64,000 nt of DNA, from the NCBI RefSeq assembly GCF_006491645.1, contig NZ_VDCZ01000004.1:124001-188000 (forward strand), in the 5' to 3' direction. Positions 43,448 through 51,628 of this stretch are shown here, piece after piece (position 1 is the first letter of the stretch; each line of letters opens with the position of its first letter). The position numbers and the translations under genes are program-made. Under the pieces are notes generated by a model. The model saw only the letters and a list, made by a program, of their open reading frames with translations. It made no database searches and was not told the DNA's origin. Source of the DNA: Flavobacterium profundi (GTDB taxonomy: Bacteria > Bacteroidota > Bacteroidia > Flavobacteriales > Flavobacteriaceae).

Positions 43448-44183
43448 TAGTTTTGAAGGGTTGCTTACAGCAATATTCGAAATTTACGAATACAAATACA
43501 CGGATGTTAAAATCCTTGGTAATCAAAATACACAAAATGATCTCTTTGGTGAAAACAGCTTAGTAATTACAAATACAGAAAAAGCTGATCGAGTAATGGC
43601 GCGCATTGAAAAACAGATGGGAGCTAATGCTATTAGGCAGTTCTTGTATGCGTTTGCTTCTGAAAATGAAGAAAGGGAAGTAATTATTAGTCAAATAATT
43701 TTTTATGCAATAGCAAATCCTTCTGACAATATTTTAAATGATTATTCTAATCCTTTTGTGTTGCAATTATCAAAATGGGTAAAAAGCGTGGGTAGAGAAA
43801 AGCATCGCATGGAGGCTTTTGTGCGTTTTGAATTATTAAAAGACGCTATTTACTTCGCAACAATTCGACCTGATTTTGACGTATTGCCTTTACTTGTTAA
43901 GCATTTTAAAGAAAGATATCAAGATCAAAAATGGTTGATTTATGATGAAAAAAGGCAGTATGGTATTTTTTATGATTTGAAGGAAGTGGCAGTGGTTACT
44001 TTGCCAGATAAAAAAATGTTGTCAAAAAATAAAGAAACTATTTGGCACGAAGCAGAAGTCAAGTATCAAAATTTATGGATAGAATATTTTGATCATACGA
44101 ACATTAAGGAACGAAAAAACACAAAATTACATCTCCAACATGTTCCTAAGCGTTATTGGCGCTATTTAACGGAAAAGAGATAA
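43425..44183 (+). CDS. DUF4130 / TIGR03915-type putative DNA repair protein
   Basis: A 252-residue protein that starts inside the end of the radical SAM gene, so the two are translationally coupled. It begins MIALLYDNSFEGLLTAIFEIYEYK, the usual N-terminus of this family, and contains VGREKHRMEAFVRFELLKD and a C-terminal PKRYWRYLTEK. In other bacteria these domains are found fused to uracil-DNA glycosylases, hence the repair label. There is no catalytic motif I can name. Confidence 0.85.
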   Translation: MIALLYDNSFEGLLTAIFEIYEYKYTDVKILGNQNTQNDLFGENSLVITNTEKADRVMARIEKQMGANAIRQFLYAFASENEEREVIISQIIFYAIANPSDNILNDYSNPFVLQLSKWVKSVGREKHRMEAFVRFELLKDAIYFATIRPDFDVLPLLVKHFKERYQDQKWLIYDEKRQYGIFYDLKEVAVVTLPDKKMLSKNKETIWHEAEVKYQNLWIEYFDHTNIKERKNTKLHLQHVPKRYWRYLTEKR

Positions 44184-44252
44184 TGTTATTTTGGTTTAAA
44201 GTGTTCAAAGCTTGAATTTTAGATCAACAATCTATGTTTTTTAAAAAAAACT

Positions 44253-44260
44253 TACCTTTG
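44253..44260 (+). promoter_or_regulatory. Promoter -7 element of the dus gene
   Basis: TACCTTTG, 18 bases before the start codon. Confidence 0.55.
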
Positions 44261-44278
44261 CAAAAAAAATAAAAGATT

Positions 44279-45271
44279 ATGCCTAAAATTGGCAACATAG
44301 AATTACCTGATTTTCCTCTTTTATTGGCTCCAATGGAAGATGTGAGTGATCCACCATTTCGTCGGTTGTGTAAATTACACGGTGCAGATTTAATGTATTC
44401 TGAATTTATTTCTTCGGAAGGATTAATTCGTGATGCAATTAAAAGTCGTCAGAAATTAGATATTTTTGACTACGAACGACCTGTAGGAATTCAGATTTTT
44501 GGAGGAGATGAAGAAGCCATGGCCATGAGTGCTAAAATTGTAGAAACAGTGCAACCCGATTTAGTAGATATTAATTTTGGGTGTCCTGTTAAAAAAGTGG
44601 TTTCTAAAGGTGCTGGTGCTGGAGTTTTGAAAGATGTGGATTTGATGGTACGTTTAACAAAAGCAGTCATAAAAAGTACCTCGTTACCAGTAACGGTTAA
44701 AACACGATTAGGTTGGGATGAAGATTCTATCAATATTGATGAAGTAGCAGAACGTTTACAAGATATTGGTGTGCAAGCCTTAACAGTTCATGGAAGAACG
44801 CGTGCACAAATGTATAAAGGTCATTCCGATTGGTCACATATTGCACGAGTAAAGAATAATCCTAGAATTACGATGCCTGTTTTTGGTAATGGTGATATCG
44901 ATTCTCCTGAAAAAGCATTGGAATATAGAGATAAATACGGTTTGGATGGAATTATGATAGGGCGTGCAGCTATTGGGTACCCTTGGATTTTTAATGAAAT
45001 CAAGCATTTTTTTAAAACGGGTGAACATTTACCAGTTCCTAGTATGAAAGACCGTATTGAAGCTGCTCGCAATCATTTGATTTGGTCTGTAGAATGGAAA
45101 AATGAAAGAGTGGGAGTGGTTGAAATGCGAAGACATTACACCAACTATTTTAAAGGCATTCATGGGTTTAAAGAATACAAACAAAAATTAGTTACTACAG
45201 ATGATTTACATCAATTATTAGATGTGTTTACAGAAATTGAGCAGGTATTTGGAGACTATCAATTTGCATAA
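44279..45271 (+). CDS. dusB: tRNA-dihydrouridine synthase (DusB type)
   Basis: A 330-residue FMN-dependent TIM-barrel enzyme that reduces uridine to dihydrouridine in tRNA. Motifs are LLAPMEDVSDPPFRRL, DINFGCPVKKVVSKGAGAG (catalytic Cys), ALTVHGRTRAQMYKGHSDW and GNGDIDSPEKAL, then MIGRAAIGYPWIF. The length is normal. It is a single gene flanked by a promoter and a strong terminator. Confidence 0.93.
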   Translation: MPKIGNIELPDFPLLLAPMEDVSDPPFRRLCKLHGADLMYSEFISSEGLIRDAIKSRQKLDIFDYERPVGIQIFGGDEEAMAMSAKIVETVQPDLVDINFGCPVKKVVSKGAGAGVLKDVDLMVRLTKAVIKSTSLPVTVKTRLGWDEDSINIDEVAERLQDIGVQALTVHGRTRAQMYKGHSDWSHIARVKNNPRITMPVFGNGDIDSPEKALEYRDKYGLDGIMIGRAAIGYPWIFNEIKHFFKTGEHLPVPSMKDRIEAARNHLIWSVEWKNERVGVVEMRRHYTNYFKGIHGFKEYKQKLVTTDDLHQLLDVFTEIEQVFGDYQFA

Positions 45272-45299
45272 ATAGCTTTTTTTCAAAATTTATATATAA

Positions 45300-45357
45300 G
45301 AAAGAGCACTTTCGTTGATTTTAAACTCATAAAATCGCGAAAGTGCTCTTTTTTTTG
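45300..45357 (+). terminator. Two-step hairpin terminator after dusB
   Basis: AAGAGCACTTTCG (45302-45314) pairs with CGAAAGTGCTCTT (45338-45350), with an inner GATTTT/AAAATC stem, followed by a T-run. Confidence 0.85.
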
Positions 45358-45402
45358 AAAATTTTCTCTTCTTCCAAAGGAGATTTAGATTTTTAACTTC
45401 TA

Positions 45403-45531
45403 TTAGCTAAAAATATTTTTAAAAAATCCTCTTTTCTTAGTAATGGCACCATTTTCAGTAGAATATTTTCTAAATTCTACTAATGCTTTTTGTAGGTCTT
45501 TGTTTAGTTTTTTTAGGTTCTTTGTTTTCAT
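45403..45531 (-). CDS. Small hypothetical protein, 42 residues
   Basis: A frame too short for usual calling, starting MKTKNLKKLNKDLQKALVEF and ending with KNIFS. It is strongly basic, with a predicted amphipathic first helix. The first residues resemble Bacteroidota precursor leaders but there is no Gly-Gly and no Cys, so I do not call it a precursor. It lies alone, divergent from the first Roadblock gene. Supporting evidence is only the intact frame and non-random composition. Confidence 0.4.
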   Translation of the reverse strand: MKTKNLKKLNKDLQKALVEFRKYSTENGAITKKRGFFKNIFS

Positions 45532-45594
45532 AATTATAGTTTTTCTGTAATGGAATACTGATATTTTAACTTTTTTGTGAAGTAAATTTAATAT

Positions 45595-45602
45595 ATTTTT
45601 GT
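45595..45602 (+). promoter_or_regulatory. Promoter -7 element of the Roadblock pair
   Basis: TATTTTTG with a TTG 16 bases upstream; the leader would be about 50 bases. Confidence 0.5.
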
Positions 45603-45656
45603 TAAAACTCTAAATATATTTAATAAAAAACTAATACAAATCAAAACTAAGTATTT

Positions 45657-45995
45657 ATGAGCAGTAGACCGACCAAACAAGATTTAAAAAACATGATTGC
45701 AGACGCAGGTGTAGAAAATGTTCTTCTATTTGATATTGATGGAGATTTAATTGAATCTACCGAATTTGAATATGACGGAAATTTTGCGGCCATGTCTGGA
45801 ATGATTGCCACCATGTGTAAAGAGACAATTATAGATCTCGAATATGGTGAAATGGATAAAATTACCATACATGCAGATAAAGGTTTGGTAGTAATTAATA
45901 AATTTAATAAAGATTATTATTTAGCCTCCTTTTCAAAAGATGGTTCCAAATTGGGTCTTATCATGAAAACCATGGACAGTATTATTAGCAAATAG
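45657..45995 (+). CDS. Roadblock/LC7-like protein 1
   Basis: A 112-residue protein with the size and pattern of a single Roadblock/LC7 domain: NVLLFDIDGDLIESTEF, AAMSGMIATMCKETIIDLEYGEMDKITIH and the closing KLGLIMKTMDSIISK. In other bacteria such proteins (MglB) control small Ras-like GTPases of cell polarity and motility. No MglA-like GTPase is present in the window. A second such protein follows after 51 bases. Confidence 0.72.
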   Translation: MSSRPTKQDLKNMIADAGVENVLLFDIDGDLIESTEFEYDGNFAAMSGMIATMCKETIIDLEYGEMDKITIHADKGLVVINKFNKDYYLASFSKDGSKLGLIMKTMDSIISK

Positions 45996-46046
45996 TATTA
46001 TTTAATCAAAAGAATTCAACCATTATAAACTAAATAACAAAAATTT

Positions 46047-46421
46047 ATGTCAGATTTTTTAACCACATTCGTAGAGGATTTAAAAGCCAATGTAGCGGGT
46101 TTTATTGCAGTAGCTGTAACAGAAGTTAAAACAGGTATGTCTTACAAATCGTTATCTGTAAATCCGTCTTTTGATCCAGAATTAGCTTCCGCTTATAATT
46201 TAGAAGTTGTAAAAGCAAAAATGACCGCGATTAAAGCCTTAGGATTGAAAGAAAATATTGAAGATATTATGATTACTTTGAGTAACCAAATTCATATTAT
46301 CAGTATTTCTGAAAATGGAGAGTATTTCATTTATTTAGCTGTAGATAGTAGTAAGGCTAATTTAGGAATGAGTAGAGCTATTCTAAAAAGATATAGTAAA
46401 GAAATTGCTTCAAAAATGTAA
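46047..46421 (+). CDS. Roadblock-like protein 2
   Basis: A 124-residue protein with a similar alpha-beta pattern (MSDFLTTFVEDLKANVAGFIAVAVTEVKTG, IMITLSNQIHIISISENGEYFIYLAVD) and the terminal SKANLGMSRAILKRYSKEI, which suggests a diverged Roadblock fold. Primary similarity to protein 1 is low by eye. Two adjacent Roadblock-type genes suggest a heterodimer. The function is unknown. Confidence 0.6.
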   Translation: MSDFLTTFVEDLKANVAGFIAVAVTEVKTGMSYKSLSVNPSFDPELASAYNLEVVKAKMTAIKALGLKENIEDIMITLSNQIHIISISENGEYFIYLAVDSSKANLGMSRAILKRYSKEIASKM

Positions 46422-46444
46422 AAAACTACTTTTTTTAATATTTT

Positions 46445-46484
46445 AAATCTTAGCTGTTCAGTGATTCAGCTAAGATTTTTTATT
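46445..46484 (+). terminator. Terminator after the Roadblock pair
   Basis: AAATCTTAGCTG pairs with CAGCTAAGATTT around a 10-base loop, followed by a T-run. Confidence 0.8.
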
Positions 46485-46521
46485 CTTAAAGTGATTAAGA
46501 ATATACTTTTATATTGGTGTT

Positions 46522-46881
46522 TTAGCCATGATATACTCTAGAAAAAATAATTTTATCTTCTTTAATTTCTAAAACTTCGGCTACAGCCATATCTTCTTCA
46601 TTGTCAACTTGACGAATGTATTCCATAAATACGCGATCCGAATTTGCAGTTAAAGAGGTTGTTTTGTAGTGTAATGAAGGAAGCCTTTCAAAAGCATCTT
46701 GCCACCAACTGCGTAAAGCTTCTCTGCCTTCAATTAAACCTTTAGTTTCGGGTTGACGTATTTTTAATTTCGGACTATAATGTTGGGCATCTTCATCATA
46801 TAAGTCGAGTAATTTTTCTAAATCTTTTGCATTGAATGCTTCAAACCATCGAATGGCTATTTGTTGGAGTTGATTGGACAT
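46522..46881 (-). CDS. SnoaL-like / NTF2-fold protein
   Basis: A 119-residue protein, starting at MSNQLQQIAIRWFEAFNAKD; the longer frame start at 46902 lies inside the terminator of the gene upstream. It has the cone-shaped NTF2 fold pattern (LEKLLDLYDEDAQHYSP, EGREALRSWWQDAFERLPSLHY). Members are small ligand-binding proteins or isomerase-like enzymes. The function here is not predictable. Confidence 0.75.
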   Translation of the reverse strand: MSNQLQQIAIRWFEAFNAKDLEKLLDLYDEDAQHYSPKLKIRQPETKGLIEGREALRSWWQDAFERLPSLHYKTTSLTANSDRVFMEYIRQVDNEEDMAVAEVLEIKEDKIIFSRVYHG

Positions 46882-46893
46882 ATGTCTAGAAAA

Positions 46894-46927
46894 TAAAACC
46901 ACGAATTTTTTATTTTCGTGGTTTTTG
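46894..46927 (-). terminator. Terminator of the pseudouridine synthase gene
   Basis: AAAACCACGAA pairs with TTCGTGGTTTT, with a T-run on the minus strand, 10 bases past the stop of the gene at 46937. Confidence 0.7.
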
Positions 46928-46936
46928 ATAGTTTAA

Positions 46937-47818
46937 TTACGAATTTTTTAAATTTATTATTTCTTGATCCGTTAGGAATCTCCATTGACCACGAGCCAGA
47001 TTTTTTTTGGTTAAACCAGCAAAAGTAACGCGGTCCAATTTGATTACATTATAGTTGAAATGTTCAAATATTTTACGGACAATTTTTACGTTGGCTGTTT
47101 TCATTTTAACCCCAACTTCGCTTTTAGGTTCGTTTTCGATATACGTAATTTCCTCTACGTAAATTCGGTAATCATCAATTGTAATTCCTTTCTCAATTTT
47201 TTCTAAATCTTCGTATTTTAAATTTTTGTCTAAACTCACTTGATACAATTTAGAAGAACGTTGGTTAGGAGTGGTAAACTTACGGATCATGTCCGTATCG
47301 TTTGTAAATAATAATAAACCCGTGGTGGTTTTGTCCATTCTCCCAATAGGTTGAATTTTAGCTTTTGTAGCATTACGTACTAAATCCAATACGTTTCCAT
47401 CACCTTTAACATCATCACCTACAGTAGAAAAGTTTTTAGGCTTATTTAATAAAATATATTCTTTTTTTTCAGGAGTAATGGTTGCACCATCAAATACAAT
47501 TACATCTGATAATTTTACTTTGTAGCCCATTTCGGTAACTACTTCACCATTTACCTTAACATTTCCGCTTTGAATGTAAATATCGGCTTCTCTACGACTG
47601 CACATTCCAGAATTAGCGATATATTTATTCAATCGCATTTCGTCTGAATTTGATGCGGTCTTAGGTGCTTTGGTGTTTTTATTTTCTTCTGGTTTGGTTG
47701 TAAACTTAGAGGGTGTTTTTTTTATGGGTGCGTTTCCTCTTGAGTTACTCGTTTTTTTAAAACCACCTTGTCTTCCTGATCCAGGTTTGCTTTTATCATT
47801 GCCTTGGTGACGTGACAT
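46937..47818 (-). CDS. RsuA/RluB-family pseudouridine synthase
   Basis: A 293-residue protein. Residues 1-60 are a disordered, basic, Gly/Lys/Ser-rich extension (MSRHQGNDKSKPGSGRQGG). Then comes an S4 RNA-binding domain (MRLNKYIANSGMCSRREADIYI) and the catalytic domain with IGRMDKTTTGLLLFTND, where the Asp is the nucleophile. It modifies uridines of 23S or 16S rRNA; RluB is the likeliest assignment. The extension is common in this phylum. Confidence 0.88.
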   Translation of the reverse strand: MSRHQGNDKSKPGSGRQGGFKKTSNSRGNAPIKKTPSKFTTKPEENKNTKAPKTASNSDEMRLNKYIANSGMCSRREADIYIQSGNVKVNGEVVTEMGYKVKLSDVIVFDGATITPEKKEYILLNKPKNFSTVGDDVKGDGNVLDLVRNATKAKIQPIGRMDKTTTGLLLFTNDTDMIRKFTTPNQRSSKLYQVSLDKNLKYEDLEKIEKGITIDDYRIYVEEITYIENEPKSEVGVKMKTANVKIVRKIFEHFNYNVIKLDRVTFAGLTKKNLARGQWRFLTDQEIINLKNS

Positions 47819-47837
47819 AATATTTCTGTATTTTTTG

Positions 47838-47845
47838 CAAAGATA
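47838..47845 (-). promoter_or_regulatory. Promoter -7 element of the pseudouridine synthase gene
   Basis: TATCTTTG on the minus strand, 19 bases before the ATG. Confidence 0.5.
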
Positions 47846-47906
47846 TAACTAATATATGGATTCGCGTATTTTTATTCGCAAATACAATTCGTTTATCTAG
47901 AAGTGA

Positions 47907-48854
47907 TTAAATAAAATTTAAAATTAGCTGATGGTATTCTTGTGTCAATAGTTTTTGTCCGTGAATAAGTACGGAAGGGTCAATTAAAACAATACAAAAT
48001 ACACCCGATACAATAATGAATTTTAATAAGAAATGGAGTTTTAGAAAATCAGCTTTGCTTTCCGATTTCCATAATTGGATAAAAAAATAGATTAAAAGTA
48101 ACAAGCTAGAATAAAAATAAATGTCCATATAACCTACATCGTATATGTCAGTTAAAAAATAGACTGGAAGTAAAGTTCCAATAGTTAATATTGAAATGAT
48201 AGTTTTAGCCGTCTTTTCATTAAATAGTACAGGAATGGTTTTGTATTCATTAGCTAAATCACCTTCTATGTTTTCCAGATCTTTAATTAATTCTCGTATC
48301 AGGATTAATAAGAAGAGAAAGGTAGCATGAGCAAAAATGACATGGTAAAAGTTTTTGTAGTACATTAAGATGCCAAAAAAAGGCAATACGGCCAAAAGGG
48401 CTGCAGTTAAATTTCCTACAATAGGATATTTTTTTAGTTTATGAGAATAAAACCAAATTAAGAAAATATAACTAGAAAAAAATAAGATGGCCTTCCAAGA
48501 AATAAAACTAACTAAAGTTACAATCAAAAAATTTAAAGCAAAATAGACTTTTAATTTGGTAGACTGGCTTACCAAACGATCTATCATAGCTTTACGAGGG
48601 CGATTGATTAAATCTTTTTTAGCATCATAAAAATTATTAATAATATATCCTGATGCAATAGTTAAAGAAGATGCGAAAACGATTAAAAATAATTTCCAAT
48701 CTAAAATAATTTTTAGTGCGCTTCTTTCAGGAGCTAAAATAAAAATAGCAGATAAGTATTGTGCTAAGACGATGACCCAAATATTATAACCTCTAATAAC
48801 AGAAAAAAAACTGAAAATTTTAGTGAGTAATAATTTAGATTTACGACTTAGCAT
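47907..48854 (-). CDS. UbiA-family prenyltransferase
   Basis: A 315-residue protein with about eight membrane segments. The first acidic motif NNFYDAKKDLINRPRKA (NxxxD type) and the second region (IRELIKDLENIEGDLANEYKTI) define the UbiA family, which transfers polyprenyl groups to acceptor molecules. Homologues in flavobacteria are usually named geranylgeranylglycerol-phosphate geranylgeranyltransferase, but the true acceptor is unproven. It lies beside mevalonate-pathway genes, which fits use of isoprenoid diphosphates. Confidence 0.85.
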   Translation of the reverse strand: MLSRKSKLLLTKIFSFFSVIRGYNIWVIVLAQYLSAIFILAPERSALKIILDWKLFLIVFASSLTIASGYIINNFYDAKKDLINRPRKAMIDRLVSQSTKLKVYFALNFLIVTLVSFISWKAILFFSSYIFLIWFYSHKLKKYPIVGNLTAALLAVLPFFGILMYYKNFYHVIFAHATFLFLLILIRELIKDLENIEGDLANEYKTIPVLFNEKTAKTIISILTIGTLLPVYFLTDIYDVGYMDIYFYSSLLLLIYFFIQLWKSESKADFLKLHFLLKFIIVSGVFCIVLIDPSVLIHGQKLLTQEYHQLILNFI

Positions 48855-48923
48855 AAGGGCGTATAAAAAAGTTTAAAAAAGTAACTGTCAAAAGCAGAAT
48901 GCTTTTATTGAGAGTACTTAGGG

Positions 48924-49862
48924 TTAAAAATTATAAACTACTTCTAATTTGTAATCTTTAAGTGATGCTTTTGCTTTTTCTAAATCTTCTGTAAAACCAA
49001 GAATATAACCGCCACCACCAGAACCACATAATTTCAAATAGTAATCATTGGTCTCAATACCATGTTGCCAAATTTGATGAAATTGCTCAGGAATCATAGG
49101 TTTAAAATGATTTAAAACTACTTTAGATAGCTTTTTTGTGTTGCTAAACAAAGATTTTATATCGCCATGTAAAAAATTCTCTACGCAAGCATCCGTATAT
49201 TTAATGAACTGTGATTTTAACATTTTACGGAATCCATTGTCTTTTAAGTTTTCCATAAAAATGCTAACCATAGGTGCGGTTTCTCCTACAATTCCAGAAT
49301 CAATCAAGAATACCGCTCCTTTTCCTTGTGTACTTTGACTTGGAATTCCAGTAGGTTCAATATTATCTTTGGAATTAATTAAAATGGGTAGACTTAAATA
49401 ACTGTTTAGTGGATCTAAGCCAGAACTTTTACCATGAAAGAAAGATTCCATTTGAGAGAAAATTGCTTTTAATTGTAAAAGTTTATCTCGAGTTAAATTC
49501 TCTAAAACGGTAATTTTATCGAATGCATATTTATCGTAGATTGCTGCTACTAAAGCGCCACTACTACCAACGCCATATCCTTGTGGAATACTAGAATCAA
49601 AATACATTCCGTTTGCAATGTCTTGTTTTAATTCTTCTAAATTAAAACGGACTAACTCAGGCTGAGAAATTTGTAAATCACCTAAGTAGTCTGCAAATTT
49701 TTGTAAACTCTTGTTTGAAGCAATAGCTTCAGTTGAAGGATTTTCGTCAGTTTTTAAAGCTCCTTTATAGAAATTGTAAGGAATAGAAAGTCCTTTGGAA
49801 TCTTGAATAATTCCATATTCACCAAAGAGTAATATTTTCGAATAAAATAACGGTCCTTTCAT
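48924..49862 (-). CDS. GHMP kinase, probable mevalonate kinase
   Basis: A 312-residue GHMP-fold kinase. The start MKGPLFYSKILLFGEYGIIQ is the substrate-binding strand, IPQGYGVGSSGALVAAIYDKY is the phosphate-binding motif 2, and KLCGSGGGGYILGF is motif 3. The position next to diphosphomevalonate decarboxylase points to mevalonate kinase (or phosphomevalonate kinase), feeding isopentenyl diphosphate synthesis. Confidence 0.85.
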   Translation of the reverse strand: MKGPLFYSKILLFGEYGIIQDSKGLSIPYNFYKGALKTDENPSTEAIASNKSLQKFADYLGDLQISQPELVRFNLEELKQDIANGMYFDSSIPQGYGVGSSGALVAAIYDKYAFDKITVLENLTRDKLLQLKAIFSQMESFFHGKSSGLDPLNSYLSLPILINSKDNIEPTGIPSQSTQGKGAVFLIDSGIVGETAPMVSIFMENLKDNGFRKMLKSQFIKYTDACVENFLHGDIKSLFSNTKKLSKVVLNHFKPMIPEQFHQIWQHGIETNDYYLKLCGSGGGGYILGFTEDLEKAKASLKDYKLEVVYNF

Positions 49863-49898
49863 AGTAATTCACAAATTGTATTACGTAAAGATACTAAA

Positions 49899-50975
49899 TT
49901 AAATTGATTTTGCACCTGTTCCAATTTGATCGCAAATATACTGACCATTTTGACAATAGGCAACTAATTCATTCTTAATAAATTCTAAAACTTTTTCAGT
50001 GGTATTTTGAGGATACAATACATGCACATTTGCTCCAGCATCTAAAGTGAAACAAACAGGAGTTTTCGTTTCTTTTCTGAATTTCCAAATACGATTTATG
50101 ATTTCTAAGGTGTTGGGTTTCATTAGAATAAAATAAGGCATAGAGGTCATCATCATCGCGTGTAAAGTTAAAGCTTCACTTTCTACTACTTCTATGAATT
50201 TATCTAGGTTTCCAGATGATAGAATGGCTTTCATTTTTGATAAATTCTCATGAGCTTGCGCAAATCTTTGAGCTGCATACGGATGGTTGTGCATTAAATC
50301 ATGGCCAACAGTACTTGAAACTTGTTTTTCGCCTTTGTCTACCAATAAAATAGTGTCTTGATAGTTTTTGAAATTTTCGTGAATTGATGTAAATTCCACC
50401 CCAAATAAATCAGAGCTATTGTTGGTTTCTTGGTGGTTACCCCAAATAACAACTTCTCCTTTAATGCTTCTACAAGCACTTCCGCTTCCTAGTCTTGCTA
50501 AAAAAGACGCTTTTTGGTTAAAATATTTATCTGATAGTGATGGGTTTAATGTTTTTTCTAAACTCATGAAATTCATAGCTAAAGCAGCCATTCCTGATGC
50601 AGAAGAAGCAATTCCAGAACTGTGAGGAAACGTATTCTGTGTATTTATTGTTAAATGATATTCTTTTAAAAAAGGACAATAAGTTTCGATTCTTTCTAAA
50701 AATTTTTGAATTTTTGGTTTAAAATCTTCTTTGGGTTGGCCTTCAAAAAGTAAATCAAATGAAAAAGTATCCTTGCTTTCTTTTCTTTTTACGGAAAGTT
50801 CAGTAATCGTCTTACAATGATTCAGTGTGAAACTAATGGAAGGGTTTGCTGGAATTTGATGTTCTTTTTTGCCCCAGTATTTTACCAAAGCAATGTTGCT
50901 TGGTGCACTCCATCTAAAGTGAGCGCTGTCAATAGACGCATATTGGGAACTTATAAAATCTTTTTCAGATAACAT
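49899..50975 (-). CDS. mvaD: Diphosphomevalonate decarboxylase
   Basis: A 358-residue enzyme that makes isopentenyl diphosphate from mevalonate diphosphate with ATP. Motifs are WSAPSNIALVKYWGKKEHQIPANPS, NTFPHSSGIASSASGMAALAMNF (GHMP motif 2) and the catalytic Asp region CFTLDAGANVHVLYP. The start at MLSEKDFISSQYA was chosen because a promoter element lies between it and the longer frame start at 51002. It is the first of three isoprenoid genes on this strand. Confidence 0.92.
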   Translation of the reverse strand: MLSEKDFISSQYASIDSAHFRWSAPSNIALVKYWGKKEHQIPANPSISFTLNHCKTITELSVKRKESKDTFSFDLLFEGQPKEDFKPKIQKFLERIETYCPFLKEYHLTINTQNTFPHSSGIASSASGMAALAMNFMSLEKTLNPSLSDKYFNQKASFLARLGSGSACRSIKGEVVIWGNHQETNNSSDLFGVEFTSIHENFKNYQDTILLVDKGEKQVSSTVGHDLMHNHPYAAQRFAQAHENLSKMKAILSSGNLDKFIEVVESEALTLHAMMMTSMPYFILMKPNTLEIINRIWKFRKETKTPVCFTLDAGANVHVLYPQNTTEKVLEFIKNELVAYCQNGQYICDQIGTGAKSI

Positions 50976-50990
50976 ACTATAAAATTTGAG

Positions 50991-50998
50991 CAAAAATA
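50991..50998 (-). promoter_or_regulatory. Promoter -7 element of mvaD
   Basis: TATTTTTG on the minus strand, 15 bases before the chosen start, which rules out the longer start at 51002. Confidence 0.5.
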
Positions 50999-51056
50999 CC
51001 AATTTTGATTTATTTGTTTGAGAGTTTATTCGTTAATTTGTGTAAAAAGTAGTGTT

Positions 51057-51533
51057 ATGTCTAAGTATGTAAAAATTATCATTGTTGTTGTCGTTTGTTT
51101 GCTAGTAGGCTATTTGTCTAGTTTTGTAACTAAAGAGGGTGTAATAACTTGGTATCCTACTTTAAAAAAACCTTTTTTTAATCCACCAAATTCGATTTTT
51201 GCACCGGTTTGGAGTGTGCTTTATGTTTGTATGGGAATCGCAGGTGGATTGGTTTGGAACGAATTGGATAAAGACAAAGAATTGGTAAAAAAAGCACTAT
51301 TCTTTTTTGTTGCTCAATTGTTATTGAATGCTATATGGTCGTATTTGTTTTTTGGATTGCATAATATATTACTTGCGCTTATTGAAATTATTTTGCTTTG
51401 GCTGATTATTTATGAAACCTATTTGCTTTTCAAAAAAATAAATAAAACTGCTGCATTTTTATTTATTCCTTATTTGGCATGGGTTGCATTTGCAACTGTT
51501 TTAACTATTTCTATTTATATTCTTAATTTTTAG
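51057..51533 (+). CDS. tspO: TspO/MBR-family membrane protein
   Basis: A 158-residue protein with five membrane helices. The family signature WYPTLKKPFFNPPNSIFAPVWSVLYVCMG is clear, with further Trp residues (WSYLFFG). TspO proteins bind porphyrins and act in tetrapyrrole and stress responses. The start at MSKYVKIIIVVVVC is preferred over the longer frame from 51018. It is divergent from mvaD. Confidence 0.92.
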   Translation: MSKYVKIIIVVVVCLLVGYLSSFVTKEGVITWYPTLKKPFFNPPNSIFAPVWSVLYVCMGIAGGLVWNELDKDKELVKKALFFFVAQLLLNAIWSYLFFGLHNILLALIEIILLWLIIYETYLLFKKINKTAAFLFIPYLAWVAFATVLTISIYILNF

Positions 51534-51575
51534 CATTTATATTTTGTAATTTCGTTATTTATTTAAAATAATGAG

Positions 51576-51605
51576 TTGTTTTTTTGTTAAATTTTTATAT
51601 TTTTG
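51576..51605 (+). promoter_or_regulatory. Promoter of the OmpA/L21-tail-paralogue operon
   Basis: TTG (51576-51578) and TATTTTTG (51598-51605) are 19 bases apart, a full match. This places the real start at 51629, not the longer frame start at 51584. Confidence 0.7.
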
Positions 51606-51628
51606 AGAGTATTCAAAAAATAAAGCGT

